Source: Paenibacillus sp. OVF10
Lineage (GTDB): Bacteria > Bacillota > Bacilli > Paenibacillales > Paenibacillaceae
Reading direction: 5' to 3'
DNA: 64,000 bases
NCBI GenBank assembly: GCA_022836915.1
Contig: CP094668.1
Coordinates: 4,278,001 to 4,342,000 of the forward strand
In this document: positions 31,163-41,910 of the stretch, piece after piece
Layout of the letters: every line of letters begins with the position of its first letter
Numbering within the stretch: position 1 is the stretch's first letter
The notes under the pieces: model-generated
What the model was told of the DNA's origin: nothing
What the model saw: only the letters and a program-made list of their open reading frames with translations
Databases searched by the model: none
Program-made: the position numbers and the translations under genes

Positions 31163-32873
31163 ATGACACTTAAAAAAGAATCTTTTTACTGTTCTTTCTC
31201 AGTGCGTTTATCCCCTTTATCAGTATATTTGCGATTTCTTATTATACGATCGACTCCATTTTCGCAAATAAGATCGATGATGGCATCCGTAGCAATTTGC
31301 AGCAGGTGACATCCTCATTGGAGAACTCCATCACCAATCTTAATCACGTTACGCAGCAATTATCTTACAGGGGTACTTTAGGCAAAAGAATGGATGAATT
31401 CTTGAATCCGTCCTCCGATATCTTCGAACTGATTGAAGCTAGGGACGAATTAAAGAACGAGTTAAGTGTTGTCACCTTCACCAATCCTAATATCGGATTG
31501 ACCCTGTATTACTTTCAAAAGAAGGTACTACTCAGTTCGGCAACTTTCCAATTAAGGATCGTTTCTCTCCTGAGTCTCTGCCTGTGCTCTTCCAAACCTA
31601 TGGTATTAAGTACTATGGCCCCCATATGAGTATTAACCGTTTTGATGATCAACTCGTTCTGTCTGCTATGCGAAAAGTACAACTTTCCGAGAGGAACGAC
31701 GTGTTCATTTACGTAGAATCCGGCTTTCGCCTCACACAGGATATCCTGGGCTACAATCAATACAACGGCGCATTATCTCATCTCATCCTGGATGGTGAGG
31801 GAAACATTGTGTACAGTGAAATACCTGAAGCCATGAAGGTAGGGGAGAATTTCAGCAGAATAACGGTCGAACCTGCCAAGGACGGAATATCCCGCGGGTA
31901 TCACTGGTTCAAAGAGGATTCTTCACAGAAATGGAGTGTTGTATCGATCATTTCGCAGTCCCAATATCAACAGGAGAAAAACCAGTGGTTGCTTCAAATT
32001 TTGCTGGTCGCTTTATTTTTCCTTGGCTTTACCGTGTTTCTCGCTTGGCTTCTGTGGAAGATGGTGTACAAACCACTCGGTCTGTTCCATTCGGAAATCA
32101 ATGGGATGTCCAAAAATCCACAAACAAAAGGGAACCGAGCTCGCACTCAGATTCCTGAATTTGATTTTCTGTTGGGTGAATTTTCGAATATGCAGCATCA
32201 GATTGGTGACCTCTTCAAGGAAGTTCAGCAGAAAGAGAAGATACGTGCAGACCTGGAAGTGGAAAAACTGCTCTATCAGATCAATCCGCACTTTCTGATG
32301 AATACGCTGGATACGGTGCACTGGCTGGCGGTCATGAACGGACAAGGGGAGATCGACAAGCTGGTGCAGTCATTAAACAAGCTGCTCTATTACAATCTAG
32401 GCAAATTAGGGCAAGTATCCACCATGGAAGAGGAGATCGATGCGTTAAGACAGTATCTGATTTTGCAGCAAATTCGCTATGACTTTGAATTTGACGTCCG
32501 TATTACTGCAGATGAACAAGTGCTTCAGATTCCTGTGCCCCGCTTTATTCTGCAACCACTGGTTGAAAATTCGTTATATCATGGATTAAGTGACGAAGGT
32601 TTTATTCAGATTGAAGTGACATGCACTTCAACGTTGAACATTATGATACAAGATAATGGTGCAGGTATGACGGAGGAAACCATTCATAATCTGCTGAACA
32701 ATCGTGAAGCTGAGCAACAAAAAGTAGGGATGGGCATCGGACTCAATTACGTTCACCGCATGTTGAAAGCACAGTACGGGGACCAAGCACAACTGGTGAT
32801 TGATAGTGAGTTGGGAACAGGGACAAACATACTGCTTGTATTGCCTATTAAAGGAGAAGATATCTCGGCATGA
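31163..32873 (+). CDS. YesM-like sensor histidine kinase (frame broken twice)
   Basis: Corrected length about 570 residues. ATG 31163 is followed by A6 (31172-31177) that needs one more A, giving the first membrane segment FLLFFLSAFIPFISIFAISYY. A second break at AAAA 31517-31520 needs one more A (QKEGTTQFGNFPIKDRF). An extracellular sensor region ends at a second membrane helix near WLLQILLVALFFLGFTVFLA, then HAMP-like, then His_kinase with phosphorylated His in LLYQINPHFLMNTLDTVHW, then ATPase boxes PLVENSLYHGL, DNGAGM and GIGLNYVHRML. The stop overlaps the YesN-type regulator by four bases. It probably senses the sugar imported by the downstream ABC system. Confidence 0.87.
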
Positions 32874-34274
32874 TTAAGGTATTGATTGTAGATGATGATA
32901 AGTTGGTACGCAAAGGCATTAGCTCTGCGATGCCATGGAACGAGTTCAACATGGAAGTTGTAGGAGAGGCCAGCAACGGGGCGAAAGCGCTGGATTTCCT
33001 AAAAACCCAACCGGTCGATCTGATGCTAACGGATCTTGCGATGCCCGTCATGTCAGGGATTGAACTGATGCGAGCTGCGAGGCAGCTCTATCCCGAACTT
33101 CATATCGTTGTGTTAACACTGCATCAGGATTTCGATTATATCCAGGAAGCGCTAAGACTCGGAGCCATTGATTATATAGCCAAAGTGCAGCTGGAGAAAG
33201 AGCAGTTCGAACATGTTCTGCAACGGATACATACCCGAATTAGCGGGTTGACAAACACGACAAGAAAGATGCCTTCGCAGGATGAAATCAATGTCCATTA
33301 TCGAAATGTGTATGCACTTGTTTCACAGGATCGTAAATCAGAGCATAAGTGGCCAATAGAGTTAACTGCGCATGAAGATCTGATAAGGTGGGAGGTTGAG
33401 CGTAATAGCTACATGTGGGCTACACCCCGTCCCTAGAAGATCAACTATTTCATCAATTGAAGGAAGGCCTGCAACAAGTTCCCCATAGTACTTTGTTGGT
33501 TTTGTCTGATATACAAGAGCGAACATGGTCGCAAATCAAAAACTGGATTAGGAATTATACAGAGACGACTTTATTCTATGCGTACAATCCCAATAACCAA
33601 GTCATTGCCGTTTCGATGAATGAGGAAGACACAGGTTCAAAAGAACCGCAGGATGAGGACCTTGATCGGATTAAGCAAAGTTGGTTCCAAACACCATGGA
33701 CCCACCACGACAATTACTACAACCAACTTGTTGACCAGTTCAAATCATTACGATTACATAAAGGTCAGTTGATGGGATTGCTGTACTCGATCGTAATGGA
33801 GTGGAACCGTATTTTTGCCCAAACTACGCTTGGAAGAATCTCGATGATCCATTCTTTCGAGTCTTGGTACGAGGTTGAAGAATGGATCAAACAGATTGCT
33901 GCAAGCATTCGAAAGGCAGATGAACAGACTTCGTATTCACAGGAAATCATCGATGCCGTGAAAAAAGCGGTGATGATCATGCAGCATGATTTGGAGCAGG
34001 CCTATACAGCTTCAGGTCTCTCCCAACAACTCAACATCAGCCGAAGTTATTTCAGTCAATGTTTCAAAGATCTGATGGGGAAAACCTTTAATGAGTACTC
34101 CCGATTCATCCGGGTAGAGAAATCAAAGAGTACTTGCTCAATACGAATAATACGATTTTCTGGATTGCGGAGCGAGTGGGTTATACGGATGAAAAATATT
34201 TCAGCCGGATTTTCCGCGAACTGACAGGTCTTCTGCCAAGCGAATATCGGCAGCTAGGTAGAGGAAATAAATAG
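32870..34274 (+). CDS. YesN-like response regulator with AraC output domain (frame broken twice)
   Basis: Corrected length about 468 residues. The receiver domain has LIVDDDKLV, phosphorylated Asp near residue 55 (MLTDLAMPVMSG) and Lys in IDYIAKVQL. A long middle region leads to the AraC helix-turn-helix (LEQAYTASGLSQQLNISRSYFSQCFKD ... FWIAERVGYTDEKYFSRIFRE). Breaks: GGG 33417-33419 needs one more G (SYMWGYTPSLEDQ); AAA 34120-34122 needs one more A (RVEKIKEYLLNTNN). The gene ends at TAG 34272-34274. It probably activates the solute-binding protein operon at 34527 when sugar is present. Confidence 0.87.
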
Positions 34275-34310
34275 CCGACAGTTTCCTGTTTTAGGAGCTG
34301 CCGGCTTTTG
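34273..34310 (+). terminator. Terminator after YesMN pair
   Basis: Stem AGCCGACAG / CTGCCGGCT (one G-U pair) with an inner TCCT/AGGA stem, followed by TTTTG. It overlaps the last base pair of the regulator stop. Confidence 0.7.
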
Positions 34311-34474
34311 TTTTTGATCGAGAATAGGGGTAGATAGACGAATGTTAGTCAGTAGGTAGGGTAAATGATCACAAGTTAACCATACTTATTAATACAGACT
34401 GAAAACTGTAACCATATCTCTATCCAAACGGACGTGTTATCCCTATCTCGATTAGCCTCCACTTCATTTTATAA

Positions 34475-34488
34475 TGAAAGCGCAAACA
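34475..34488 (+). promoter_or_regulatory. cre-like site before sugar ABC operon
   Basis: TGAAAGCGCAAACA matches the cre consensus at every fixed position but one (A where T is expected at position 10). It lies about 40 bp before the solute-binding protein start. Confidence 0.5.
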
Positions 34489-34526
34489 AATATATTGAAC
34501 ATCAGAATAAAGGGGAATCGAACTAG

Positions 34527-36263
34527 ATGAGAACAAAATGGTCTATGAAAAGCAACCGGTTGACGAAGCGTCTCGCTGTGCTGTCCATGTCTGCCTTGAT
34601 GGTTGCAGCCCTAGCGGCATGTGGAGACTCTTCCAATCCTCCTACTGCAGAGGAAGCAGGCAAATATGAGGTGACGCCGGGAGATCCGTTCAGTGCCTAT
34701 AAAGACGAAATCACCGTAACCATGGGACGAGTAACCACAGCCAACCCAAAACTGCCGGCTGGAGATACCTATGAGAATAATGCGTATACCCGGCTGGTCA
34801 AAGACACGTTTAACGCCAAGATTACAGATCAATTTGAAGCCAATGGCGAAGATTATAGCCGTCAAGTTTCACTCGCCATCGCATCCGGGGAATTGCCTGA
34901 CATGATGCGCGTCGATTCCAAAGACGAACTGAAAGAATTGGTGGATAATGACCTGATTGAGGATCTGACGTCCATTTACGATCAATATGCCACAGATAAC
35001 ATCAAGCAGATGTACGATTCCTATGATGGACGGGCATTAGACAATGCAACAATCGATGGACGTTTGATGGGCCTTCCGGCGACTTCCCTGGATTCCGCAC
35101 CAACGATGGTTTGGGTCCGTCAAGATTGGTTGGATCTGCTGGGGATTCAACTTGATGCAGACGGAGATGGCGCCATTTCACTGAATGAAGTGGAGCAAAC
35201 AGCGCTGGAATTCCTGAAAAGAGATCCTGGCCAATCCGGAAACCCGGTAGGCATTCCATTTGTGAACACGATGAATACAACAGATTATAATGGCTCTGCT
35301 TATACGATGCTGGGTGTGGCCTCAACCGAGGGAGCCTACCCGCAATATTGGATGAATGGTGAAGACGGCAAAATCGTGTACGGTTCCACAACAGAAGAAA
35401 CAAAGAAAATGCTGGGTACCATGGCGGATTGGTTCAAGAATGGCATCATGGACCCGCAATTTGGAACCCGCACGTTTGATGATATTACTGCACTCTACGC
35501 CAATGGGCAAAGCGGCATCGCCTTTGGACCGTGGCATATCCCTGACTGGGGACTGATTAGTGCGAAGCAGATGGATAAAAATGCGAAATTCTCAGCTTAT
35601 ACGTTAGAGGATGCAAACGGCAAGGTCAACGTGGCGCATGCCAACCCATCCAATCAGTTTATCGTGGTGAGAAAAGGATATGAACACCCTGAACTGGCCG
35701 TTAAGATTGTAAACCTGTTCTACGATAAACTGGCCAATGATAAAGATGTTGCAACAACCATGCCGGAAGCTGCCAAGTATCAGGAGACTGGGGTAGACGG
35801 TTCCACGAGACCTTTTAATATCGAAGTCAATTCGGCTACATCGCTGCTGGATGATTACTCTGATGTGGTTCGCGGAATCAAAGGAGAAATTCCCCTGGAT
35901 GAGGTTCGAACAACCGAATCGAAGAACAACATTGGAAGCATCAAAACCTATTTGAGTGACATGGATACGGATGATGTGACTGCTTGGTCAAAATATCATT
36001 CGCGGATCAACGGAGTTGGACTGATCGACAAACTAACACAAGAAAACAAATTCGTCTGGATGACACCTGCTTTCTCTGGCACTACACCAAGCATGAAACA
36101 GACGTGGGCCAATCTGACGAAGTTGGAACAGGAATCGTTCATCAAAATTGTAACGGGTTCAGAACCGCTCGATTACTTCGATACATTCGTGAGTAACTGG
36201 AAGAAACAGGGTGGTGATCAAGTCATTCAGGAAATTGAAGACGAGATCGCATCGAAACAATAA
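34527..36263 (+). CDS. Extracellular sugar-binding lipoprotein of ABC transporter
   Basis: 578 residues. The signal peptide contains LAVLSMSALMVAALAACG, a lipobox with Cys near residue 32. The mature protein is a large class of sugar-binding protein found with LplB/LplC permeases in Paenibacillus. An acidic stretch DADGDGAISLNEVE looks like an EF-hand calcium loop. No ATPase gene is in the operon, as is usual for this class, which shares an MsmX-like ATPase encoded elsewhere. It is followed by two permeases and two alpha-glucosidases, so an alpha-glucoside or isomalto-oligosaccharide is the likely ligand (inference). Confidence 0.9.
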   Translation: MRTKWSMKSNRLTKRLAVLSMSALMVAALAACGDSSNPPTAEEAGKYEVTPGDPFSAYKDEITVTMGRVTTANPKLPAGDTYENNAYTRLVKDTFNAKITDQFEANGEDYSRQVSLAIASGELPDMMRVDSKDELKELVDNDLIEDLTSIYDQYATDNIKQMYDSYDGRALDNATIDGRLMGLPATSLDSAPTMVWVRQDWLDLLGIQLDADGDGAISLNEVEQTALEFLKRDPGQSGNPVGIPFVNTMNTTDYNGSAYTMLGVASTEGAYPQYWMNGEDGKIVYGSTTEETKKMLGTMADWFKNGIMDPQFGTRTFDDITALYANGQSGIAFGPWHIPDWGLISAKQMDKNAKFSAYTLEDANGKVNVAHANPSNQFIVVRKGYEHPELAVKIVNLFYDKLANDKDVATTMPEAAKYQETGVDGSTRPFNIEVNSATSLLDDYSDVVRGIKGEIPLDEVRTTESKNNIGSIKTYLSDMDTDDVTAWSKYHSRINGVGLIDKLTQENKFVWMTPAFSGTTPSMKQTWANLTKLEQESFIKIVTGSEPLDYFDTFVSNWKKQGGDQVIQEIEDEIASKQ

Positions 36264-36282
36264 TATCCGTGAACAGTGGCAG

Positions 36283-36299
36283 GGCTGCGATACGCAGCC
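36283..36299 (+). other. Intercistronic hairpin between binding protein and permease
   Basis: A perfect 7-bp stem GGCTGCG / CGCAGCC with a 3-base loop lies between the binding-protein stop and the permease ribosome site. Such hairpins often protect the upstream mRNA end and keep binding-protein levels above permease levels. It is followed only by TTTC, so it would be a weak terminator. Confidence 0.5.
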
Positions 36300-36324
36300 T
36301 TTCTTCAACGAGAGGAGTTCAACC

Positions 36325-37239
36325 ATGAAACAGAAGAATTTGAAAGCGAGAGGGCGGCTCAGCCCAGGTGCCATGTACCATATGATGATGCTTCCGGGCA
36401 TTTTGTTTTTGCTTGTATTCAGCTATGTTCCAATGGTCGGCATCATTACGGCGTTTCAGGACTATATACCGGCCAAGGGCATGTTCGGCTCCGAATTTGT
36501 TGGCCTGAAGCATTTTATGTATATGTTCAAGCTGCCGGATATCGCGCAGGTTGTCAGCAATACGTTGGTAATTGCGATTGGCAAGATTTTGCTCGGAACG
36601 ATGATGGCTATCATTTTTTCCGTTTTATTAAATGAAATTCGGATCAAATACGTTAAAAAATCCGTGCAGACGATTGTTTATCTGCCGCACTTTCTATCCT
36701 GGGTTGTACTGGCATCGGTTGTTGTCAACATGTTCAGTCTGGATGGCATTGTAAATCAAATATTGGCGTTTTTTGGCCTCGAAAATATTAATTTCCTTGG
36801 CAGCAACACCTGGTTCCAGCCACTGATTATAGGTACAGATGTATGGAAAGAGTTTGGTTACAGTTCTATCGTCTATTTGGCTGCCATTACGTCCATTGAT
36901 CCCGGTCTGTATGAAGCCGCAGGAATGGATGGAGCCAGTTGGTGGAGAAAAGTGTGGCATATTACATTGCCAGGCATGCTGCCTATTATTCTGCTCATGG
37001 GCGTAATGAGCCTGACCAATATTTTGAGCGCCGGTTTCGATCAAGTCTATAATCTGTATAACCCGGTCGTCTATGAGTCAGGCGACATTCTGGATACTTA
37101 TGTCTATCGGATCGGTCTCGTTGGGCGACAGTATAGCTTCGGTACAGCTGTTGGTTTGTTCAAGTCCGTAATCGGCATTGTTTTGCTCTTGTCTGCCAAC
37201 CAGTTAGCCAAAAAGTATACGGACAGAAAAATATTCTAA
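36325..37239 (+). CDS. Sugar ABC transporter permease, LplB-like
   Basis: 304 residues from ATG 36325, eight to nine bases after GAGAGGAG; the open frame extends upstream to 36211 but that part overlaps the binding-protein gene. About six membrane segments are visible. The conserved cytoplasmic EAA loop reads YEAAGMDGASWWRKVWHITLPGM, the site that contacts the ATPase. It is one half of the membrane channel; the partner follows 13 bp downstream. Confidence 0.93.
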   Translation: MKQKNLKARGRLSPGAMYHMMMLPGILFLLVFSYVPMVGIITAFQDYIPAKGMFGSEFVGLKHFMYMFKLPDIAQVVSNTLVIAIGKILLGTMMAIIFSVLLNEIRIKYVKKSVQTIVYLPHFLSWVVLASVVVNMFSLDGIVNQILAFFGLENINFLGSNTWFQPLIIGTDVWKEFGYSSIVYLAAITSIDPGLYEAAGMDGASWWRKVWHITLPGMLPIILLMGVMSLTNILSAGFDQVYNLYNPVVYESGDILDTYVYRIGLVGRQYSFGTAVGLFKSVIGIVLLLSANQLAKKYTDRKIF

Positions 37240-37252
37240 GGAGGCCAAATCT

Positions 37253-38146
37253 GTGTCCTATTCTGCAAACTTCAAAGATCGAATTGGCCGGGTTGTCATC
37301 TATGCCATCGTGATTATGCTGGCATTGGTATGCCTTCTTCCATTATGGAATATCGTCGCCATTTCATTCAGCAGCAGCGAGGCGGTATCCGCGAATGCTG
37401 TAGGTCTCGTTCCGGTCAATTTTACAACAGCGGCTTATACCAAAATTATTGATGATGCACAGTTCTGGCGTTCCTTTGGCATCTCTGTTCTACGTGTCGC
37501 GCTTACCCTTGTGCTTAACATGATTCTGATTATTTTGATGGCTTATCCGTTATCCAAATCGAAGAGGGATTTCAAAGGCAGAAACATTTATATGAATATC
37601 ATGATTTTTGCCATGTTGTTCAGTGGAGGCATGATTCCGAGTTACCTGCTGATCAAAAACCTGGATATGCTAAATACGATTTGGGCACTGGTTCTGCCAG
37701 GCGCTGTCCCGATATTCAGTGTCATCCTCGTGATGAATTTCTTCTCTGCTGTACCTAAAGCGCTTGAAGAGGCAGCATTCATCGATGGAGCAAATCCCAT
37801 TCAGGTTTTGTTCAAAGTGTATGTTCCCGTGTCCATTCCTGCGCTGGCGACAGTTGCCTTATTCAGTATCGTGGGTACATGGAATGACTTCTTCAGCGGT
37901 TTGATCTATATGACCAAAGTCAGCAATTATCCGCTAATGACCTATATTCAGTCTCTTAACGTGAATATTGCCGACTTGCTTCAAGCCGGCACAAATTCCA
38001 GCGAACTCAGCAACCTGACTGAAATTTCGAACAAAAACCTGAATGCAGCCAAAATCGTAGTTGCTGTTATCCCGCTATTGCTGATTTATCCCTTGCTGCA
38101 AAAATACTTTGTGACTGGCATTGTTGTAGGATCGGTCAAAGAATAA
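37253..38146 (+). CDS. Sugar ABC transporter permease, LplC/YtcP-like
   Basis: 297 residues, GTG start after AAGGAGG. About six membrane segments. The EAA loop reads LEEAAFIDGANPIQVLFKVYVPVS. It pairs with the upstream LplB-like permease and the lipoprotein at 34527 to import an oligosaccharide; the ATPase is not in this window. Confidence 0.93.
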   Translation: MSYSANFKDRIGRVVIYAIVIMLALVCLLPLWNIVAISFSSSEAVSANAVGLVPVNFTTAAYTKIIDDAQFWRSFGISVLRVALTLVLNMILIILMAYPLSKSKRDFKGRNIYMNIMIFAMLFSGGMIPSYLLIKNLDMLNTIWALVLPGAVPIFSVILVMNFFSAVPKALEEAAFIDGANPIQVLFKVYVPVSIPALATVALFSIVGTWNDFFSGLIYMTKVSNYPLMTYIQSLNVNIADLLQAGTNSSELSNLTEISNKNLNAAKIVVAVIPLLLIYPLLQKYFVTGIVVGSVKE

Positions 38147-38168
38147 CCTTAGAAAGGTTGAATGGAAC

Positions 38169-39796
38169 ATGGAAAATAAAAAATGGTGGAAAGAAACCGT
38201 TGTATATCAAATATATCCACGGAGCTTTCAAGATCGTAACGGAGATGGCATCGGCGACTTGAAGGGCATTGTATCCCGATTGGATTATTTGCAGGAACTC
38301 GGCATTGGTGCGATCTGGTTATCCCCTGTTTGCAAGTCTCCTCAAGATGATTACGGATATGATATTTCAGATTATCAGGATATCGATCCGATGTTTGGGT
38401 CTTTGGAAGATATGGAAACGTTAATACTTGAAGCCAAGAAAAGAGACATTCGGATCATCATGGATTTGGTGTTGAACCATACATCGGATGAACACCCCTG
38501 GTTTCAAGAAGCCAAAAAAGGCAAAGACAATCCGTACCATGACTACTACGTCTGGAGAGATGGTGTTGAAGGAACACCTCCGAACGACTTGGGTTCCACC
38601 TTTGGTGGTTCAGCCTGGGAATGGGTGCCTGAGATCGGGCAATATTATTTGCATCTCTTTTCCATAAAACAGCCCGATCTCAACTGGGAAAACCCCAAAG
38701 TCCGGCAGGAGATATACAACATGATCAATTGGTGGATCGACAAGGGTGTTGGTGGTTTTCGACTTGACGTGATCGACTTAATCGGTAAAGAACCGGATTC
38801 GAAGATTACGGGAAATGGACCTAATCTGCATCAATATATCAGGGAACTGAGCAAGGAGACGTTTCAAAAAGCGGAAGACTTGCTTACGGTTGGAGAAACA
38901 TGGGGCGCCACTCCGGAAATCGCCAAACTGTACAGCAATCCAGACGGCAGTGAGTTTTCAATGGTTTTCCAATTTGAACACATCAGTTTGGATGAACAAG
39001 AAGGCAAAGGAAAGTGGGATCTTAAACCTTTGGATGTGATGGCATTAAAAAAGTGCTGTCCAAGTGGCAAACGGAGCTCAAAGGTGATGCTTGGAACAGT
39101 CTGTTCTGGAACAACCATGACTTGCCTCGAATCGTGTCACGTTGGGGAAATGATGGAGAATTCAGAGTTGAATCAGCTAAAATGTTGGCTACCCTTCTTC
39201 ATGGCATGCAAGGTACACCTTACATATATCAGGGTGAAGAGCTGGGTATGACGAATGTTCAATATGCGATCGAGGATTATCGGGATATTGAATTGCTCAA
39301 CTTTTATAAGGAAAGAATGGGGAATGGTTATCCTGAACAAAGCGTGATGGAGTCGATCTACGCCAAGGGCCGCGATAACGCACGAACACCTATGCAATGG
39401 GATACTTCCGATAACGCAGGTTTTACACAAGGGGAACCTTGGATTAAGGTGAATCCGAATTATAAGCACATCCATGCCGAGGAAAGTTTGAGTAATCCCG
39501 AATCCATATTCCATTATTACCGGAAGTTGATTCAACTTAGAAAAGATCATGAAGTCATTGTATATGGTGATTATGAGCTGATCTTTCCAGAGAACCCAGA
39601 CGTGTTTGCATATACCCGAACGCTGAATGGTTCTACGATTCTTGTGGTATGCAATTTCCAAGGATATACGACCGAACTCCCGCTTCAGGCGCAATTAACA
39701 GGGTCGAACCAGCTATTGATATCCAATTATACAGGTGAACTCTCCGAGAGCAAATTACGTCCATATGAAGCAAGAATGTACCTTATTCATAATTAA
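38169..39796 (+). CDS. GH13 alpha-glucosidase / oligo-1,6-glucosidase (frame broken)
   Basis: Corrected length 542 residues. GH13 conserved regions are visible: DLVLNHTSDEHPWF (region I), GGFRLDVIDLIGK with nucleophile Asp (II), VGETWG with acid/base Glu (III) and WNNHDLPRIVSRWG with the transition-state Asp (IV). The opening WWKETVVYQIYPRSFQDRNG is typical of oligo-1,6-glucosidases. The frame is lost at A6 39047-39052; one more A gives LKKVLSKWQTELKG. No signal peptide, so it acts on imported alpha-glucosides in the cytoplasm. It is a tandem paralogue of the next gene and part of the ABC operon (22-bp gap after the permease). Confidence 0.9.
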
Positions 39797-39855
39797 AGCA
39801 TAATACGTAATATGTTATATCATGTTCAGTTCTCAAGAAAGAAGGATTATATTCA

Positions 39856-41523
39856 ATGAAAAGAGTATGGTGGAAAGAAGCAGTAGCCTATCAAATCTAT
39901 CCGAGAAGTTTCATGGATTCCAACGGAGATGGGGTTGGTGACATCAATGGGATTCTATCCAAACTGGATTATATTCAAGATCTCGGTATTGATCTGATAT
40001 GGATCTGTCCGATGTATAAGTCACCCAACGATGATAATGGTTATGACATCAGTGATTACTGTTCCATTATGGATGAATTCGGCACGATGGCGGACTTTGA
40101 TCAATTACTGCATGAAGTGCATCACCGCGGCATGAAACTTATTATGGACTTGGTGATTAATCATACAAGTGACGAGCACCCGTGGTTTATTGAATCCAGA
40201 GCTTCGCTGGATAACCCCAAACGAGATTGGTACATCTGGAGAGATGGGAAGAACGGAGACGAACCGAATAACTGGGAAAGCATATTTGGCGGTTCTGCTT
40301 GGGAATATGATGAAGTCTCCGGACAGTACTATCTCCACCTGTTCTCCAAGAAACAACCAGACTTGAATTGGGCAAATCAGGAGGTTCGGAAATCCATATA
40401 TGAAATGATGAATTGGTGGCTGGATAAAGGGATTGATGGTTTCCGTGTGGATGCAATCAGCCATATTCACAAAGAAGAGGGCCTCTTGGACATGCCAATC
40501 AGAGAAGGTGTCAAGTACATCTCTTCTTTTGAAAAGCATATGAATGTCAAGGGAATCCAGAGTTATCTGCAAGAAATGAAAGAGAACACATTATCCAGAT
40601 ATGACGTCGTGACTGTTGGGGAAGCGAATGGAGTTAAAGTAGAGGACCAAGAAGATCTGCTGGATTGGATCTGTGAAGTCAGAGGGAAATTTAATATGGT
40701 CTTTCAATTCGAACACCTGGACCTTTGGAAAAACAGTACGGACAGGCAACTGGATGTTCCCAAATTGAAAAACGTCTTGACCAAGTGGCAAAAATCATTG
40801 GAAGGCATAGGCTGGAATGCTTTGTTTATTGAAAATCATGATCAGCCTCGCAAAGTTTCATCTTGGGGAAATGATACAGAGTATTGGTATGAGAGTGCTA
40901 CAGCACTTGGAGCCATGTACTTTTTCATGCAAGGCACACCTTTTATATATCAGGGGCAAGAGATAGGCATGACAAACGTGGCTTACCCTTCCATAGAGGA
41001 CTATAACGACATAGCCGATCGGAATTTATATCAGATCAAACGCGAAGAGGGGATGTCGCATGAGGAGATCATGAACATCATTTGGGCTTCGAGTCGCGAT
41101 AACTCCAGAACGCCGATGCAGTGGTCTTCGGCCAAACAGGCCGGGTTTACCACAGGTACGCCATGGTTAAAGGTGAATGACAATTACGTCCATATTAATG
41201 TAGAGAAACAACTCCAGGAACCACGTTCTATTCTTCAATTTTATAAACAAATGATTCAGCTGCGAAAAGAGCACGATACGTTGACTTATGGTATTTATGA
41301 GCTTCATATGCCGGATCATCCGAATGTATATGCATATACACGTACACTGGCAGATCAACAGGTGCTGGTAGTAATCAATCTTACTGAGCACATGGTGGAG
41401 CTTGAGGAAGATGAGCTTGGCCTCAACTTCTCAGAGATCTGGCTTACCAACTATGAGAAAGGCATGCTGCCACTGGTGTTGCGACCGTTTGAAACCATTG
41501 TTGGATTAAGCGATAAAGTTTGA
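39856..41523 (+). CDS. GH13 alpha-glucosidase / oligo-1,6-glucosidase
   Basis: 555 residues, intact, paralogue of the upstream gene. Conserved regions: DLVINHTSDEHPWF, DGFRVDAISHI (nucleophile Asp), VGEANG (acid/base Glu) and ENHDQPRKVSSWG. A Val after the nucleophile in region II (GFRVDAI) versus Leu in the first paralogue hints at different substrate preference, since that region shapes specificity; this is inference. The last gene of the operon, it is closed by a strong bidirectional terminator. Confidence 0.93.
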   Translation: MKRVWWKEAVAYQIYPRSFMDSNGDGVGDINGILSKLDYIQDLGIDLIWICPMYKSPNDDNGYDISDYCSIMDEFGTMADFDQLLHEVHHRGMKLIMDLVINHTSDEHPWFIESRASLDNPKRDWYIWRDGKNGDEPNNWESIFGGSAWEYDEVSGQYYLHLFSKKQPDLNWANQEVRKSIYEMMNWWLDKGIDGFRVDAISHIHKEEGLLDMPIREGVKYISSFEKHMNVKGIQSYLQEMKENTLSRYDVVTVGEANGVKVEDQEDLLDWICEVRGKFNMVFQFEHLDLWKNSTDRQLDVPKLKNVLTKWQKSLEGIGWNALFIENHDQPRKVSSWGNDTEYWYESATALGAMYFFMQGTPFIYQGQEIGMTNVAYPSIEDYNDIADRNLYQIKREEGMSHEEIMNIIWASSRDNSRTPMQWSSAKQAGFTTGTPWLKVNDNYVHINVEKQLQEPRSILQFYKQMIQLRKEHDTLTYGIYELHMPDHPNVYAYTRTLADQQVLVVINLTEHMVELEEDELGLNFSEIWLTNYEKGMLPLVLRPFETIVGLSDKV

Positions 41524-41543
41524 GTAGGATACGTAAAAAAGGC

Positions 41544-41586
41544 AAAAGGCGTCTATATCATTTTCTGAATGATATAGACGCCTTTT
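41544..41586. terminator. Strong bidirectional terminator
   Basis: A perfect 19-bp stem (AAAAGGCGTCTATATCATT and its complement) with a 5-base loop has A/T ends on both sides, so it works for the GH13 operon on plus and the GNAT gene on minus. Confidence 0.92.
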
Positions 41587-41628
41587 ATTGTTGTGTAGCC
41601 ACATGAAAATTAGCTGTGAATATTCGTT

Positions 41629-41910
41629 TTATTGATGGAGAACATCCGCGTATTCAGTGATACGTTCGAAACGTCCCTTGGCAAACGGGCATAAAGGTAA
41701 AATCTTAATACCGTTTTCCCGCGCGTATTCCACCATCGCTTTGATAAGTTCATCGCCAAGCCCTTGTCCTCGGTAAGCATTTTCCACTAAAGTGTGATCA
41801 ATTATGTATAGCTCTGGACTCGAGATTACATAGGTCATCACCGCAGCAATGTCACCGTTATCTTGAATAAGGAATCTTTTATTGGCAGGTTCATGTTCTA
41901 CGTTATGCAT
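41629..41910 (-). CDS. GNAT-like N-acetyltransferase, YjdJ type
   Basis: 93 residues from ATG 41910, six bases after AGAGG; earlier in-frame ATG codons sit on the ribosome site. The acetyl-CoA-binding motif is visible as LVENAYRGQGLGDELIKAMVEYARENG, and LPLCPFAKGRFER is typical of the short YjdJ-type GNAT proteins. The start overlaps the stop of the ferredoxin-like gene by eight bases, repeating the yjdI-yjdJ gene pair of E. coli. The acetyl acceptor is unknown. Confidence 0.85.
   Translation of the reverse strand: MHNVEHEPANKRFLIQDNGDIAAVMTYVISSPELYIIDHTLVENAYRGQGLGDELIKAMVEYARENGIKILPLCPFAKGRFERITEYADVLHQ

Noticed and set aside
36211..36324. Upstream extension of the LplB-like permease
   Set aside because: It lies inside the end of the binding-protein gene and the intercistronic hairpin; ATG 36325 has a good ribosome site and normal family length.
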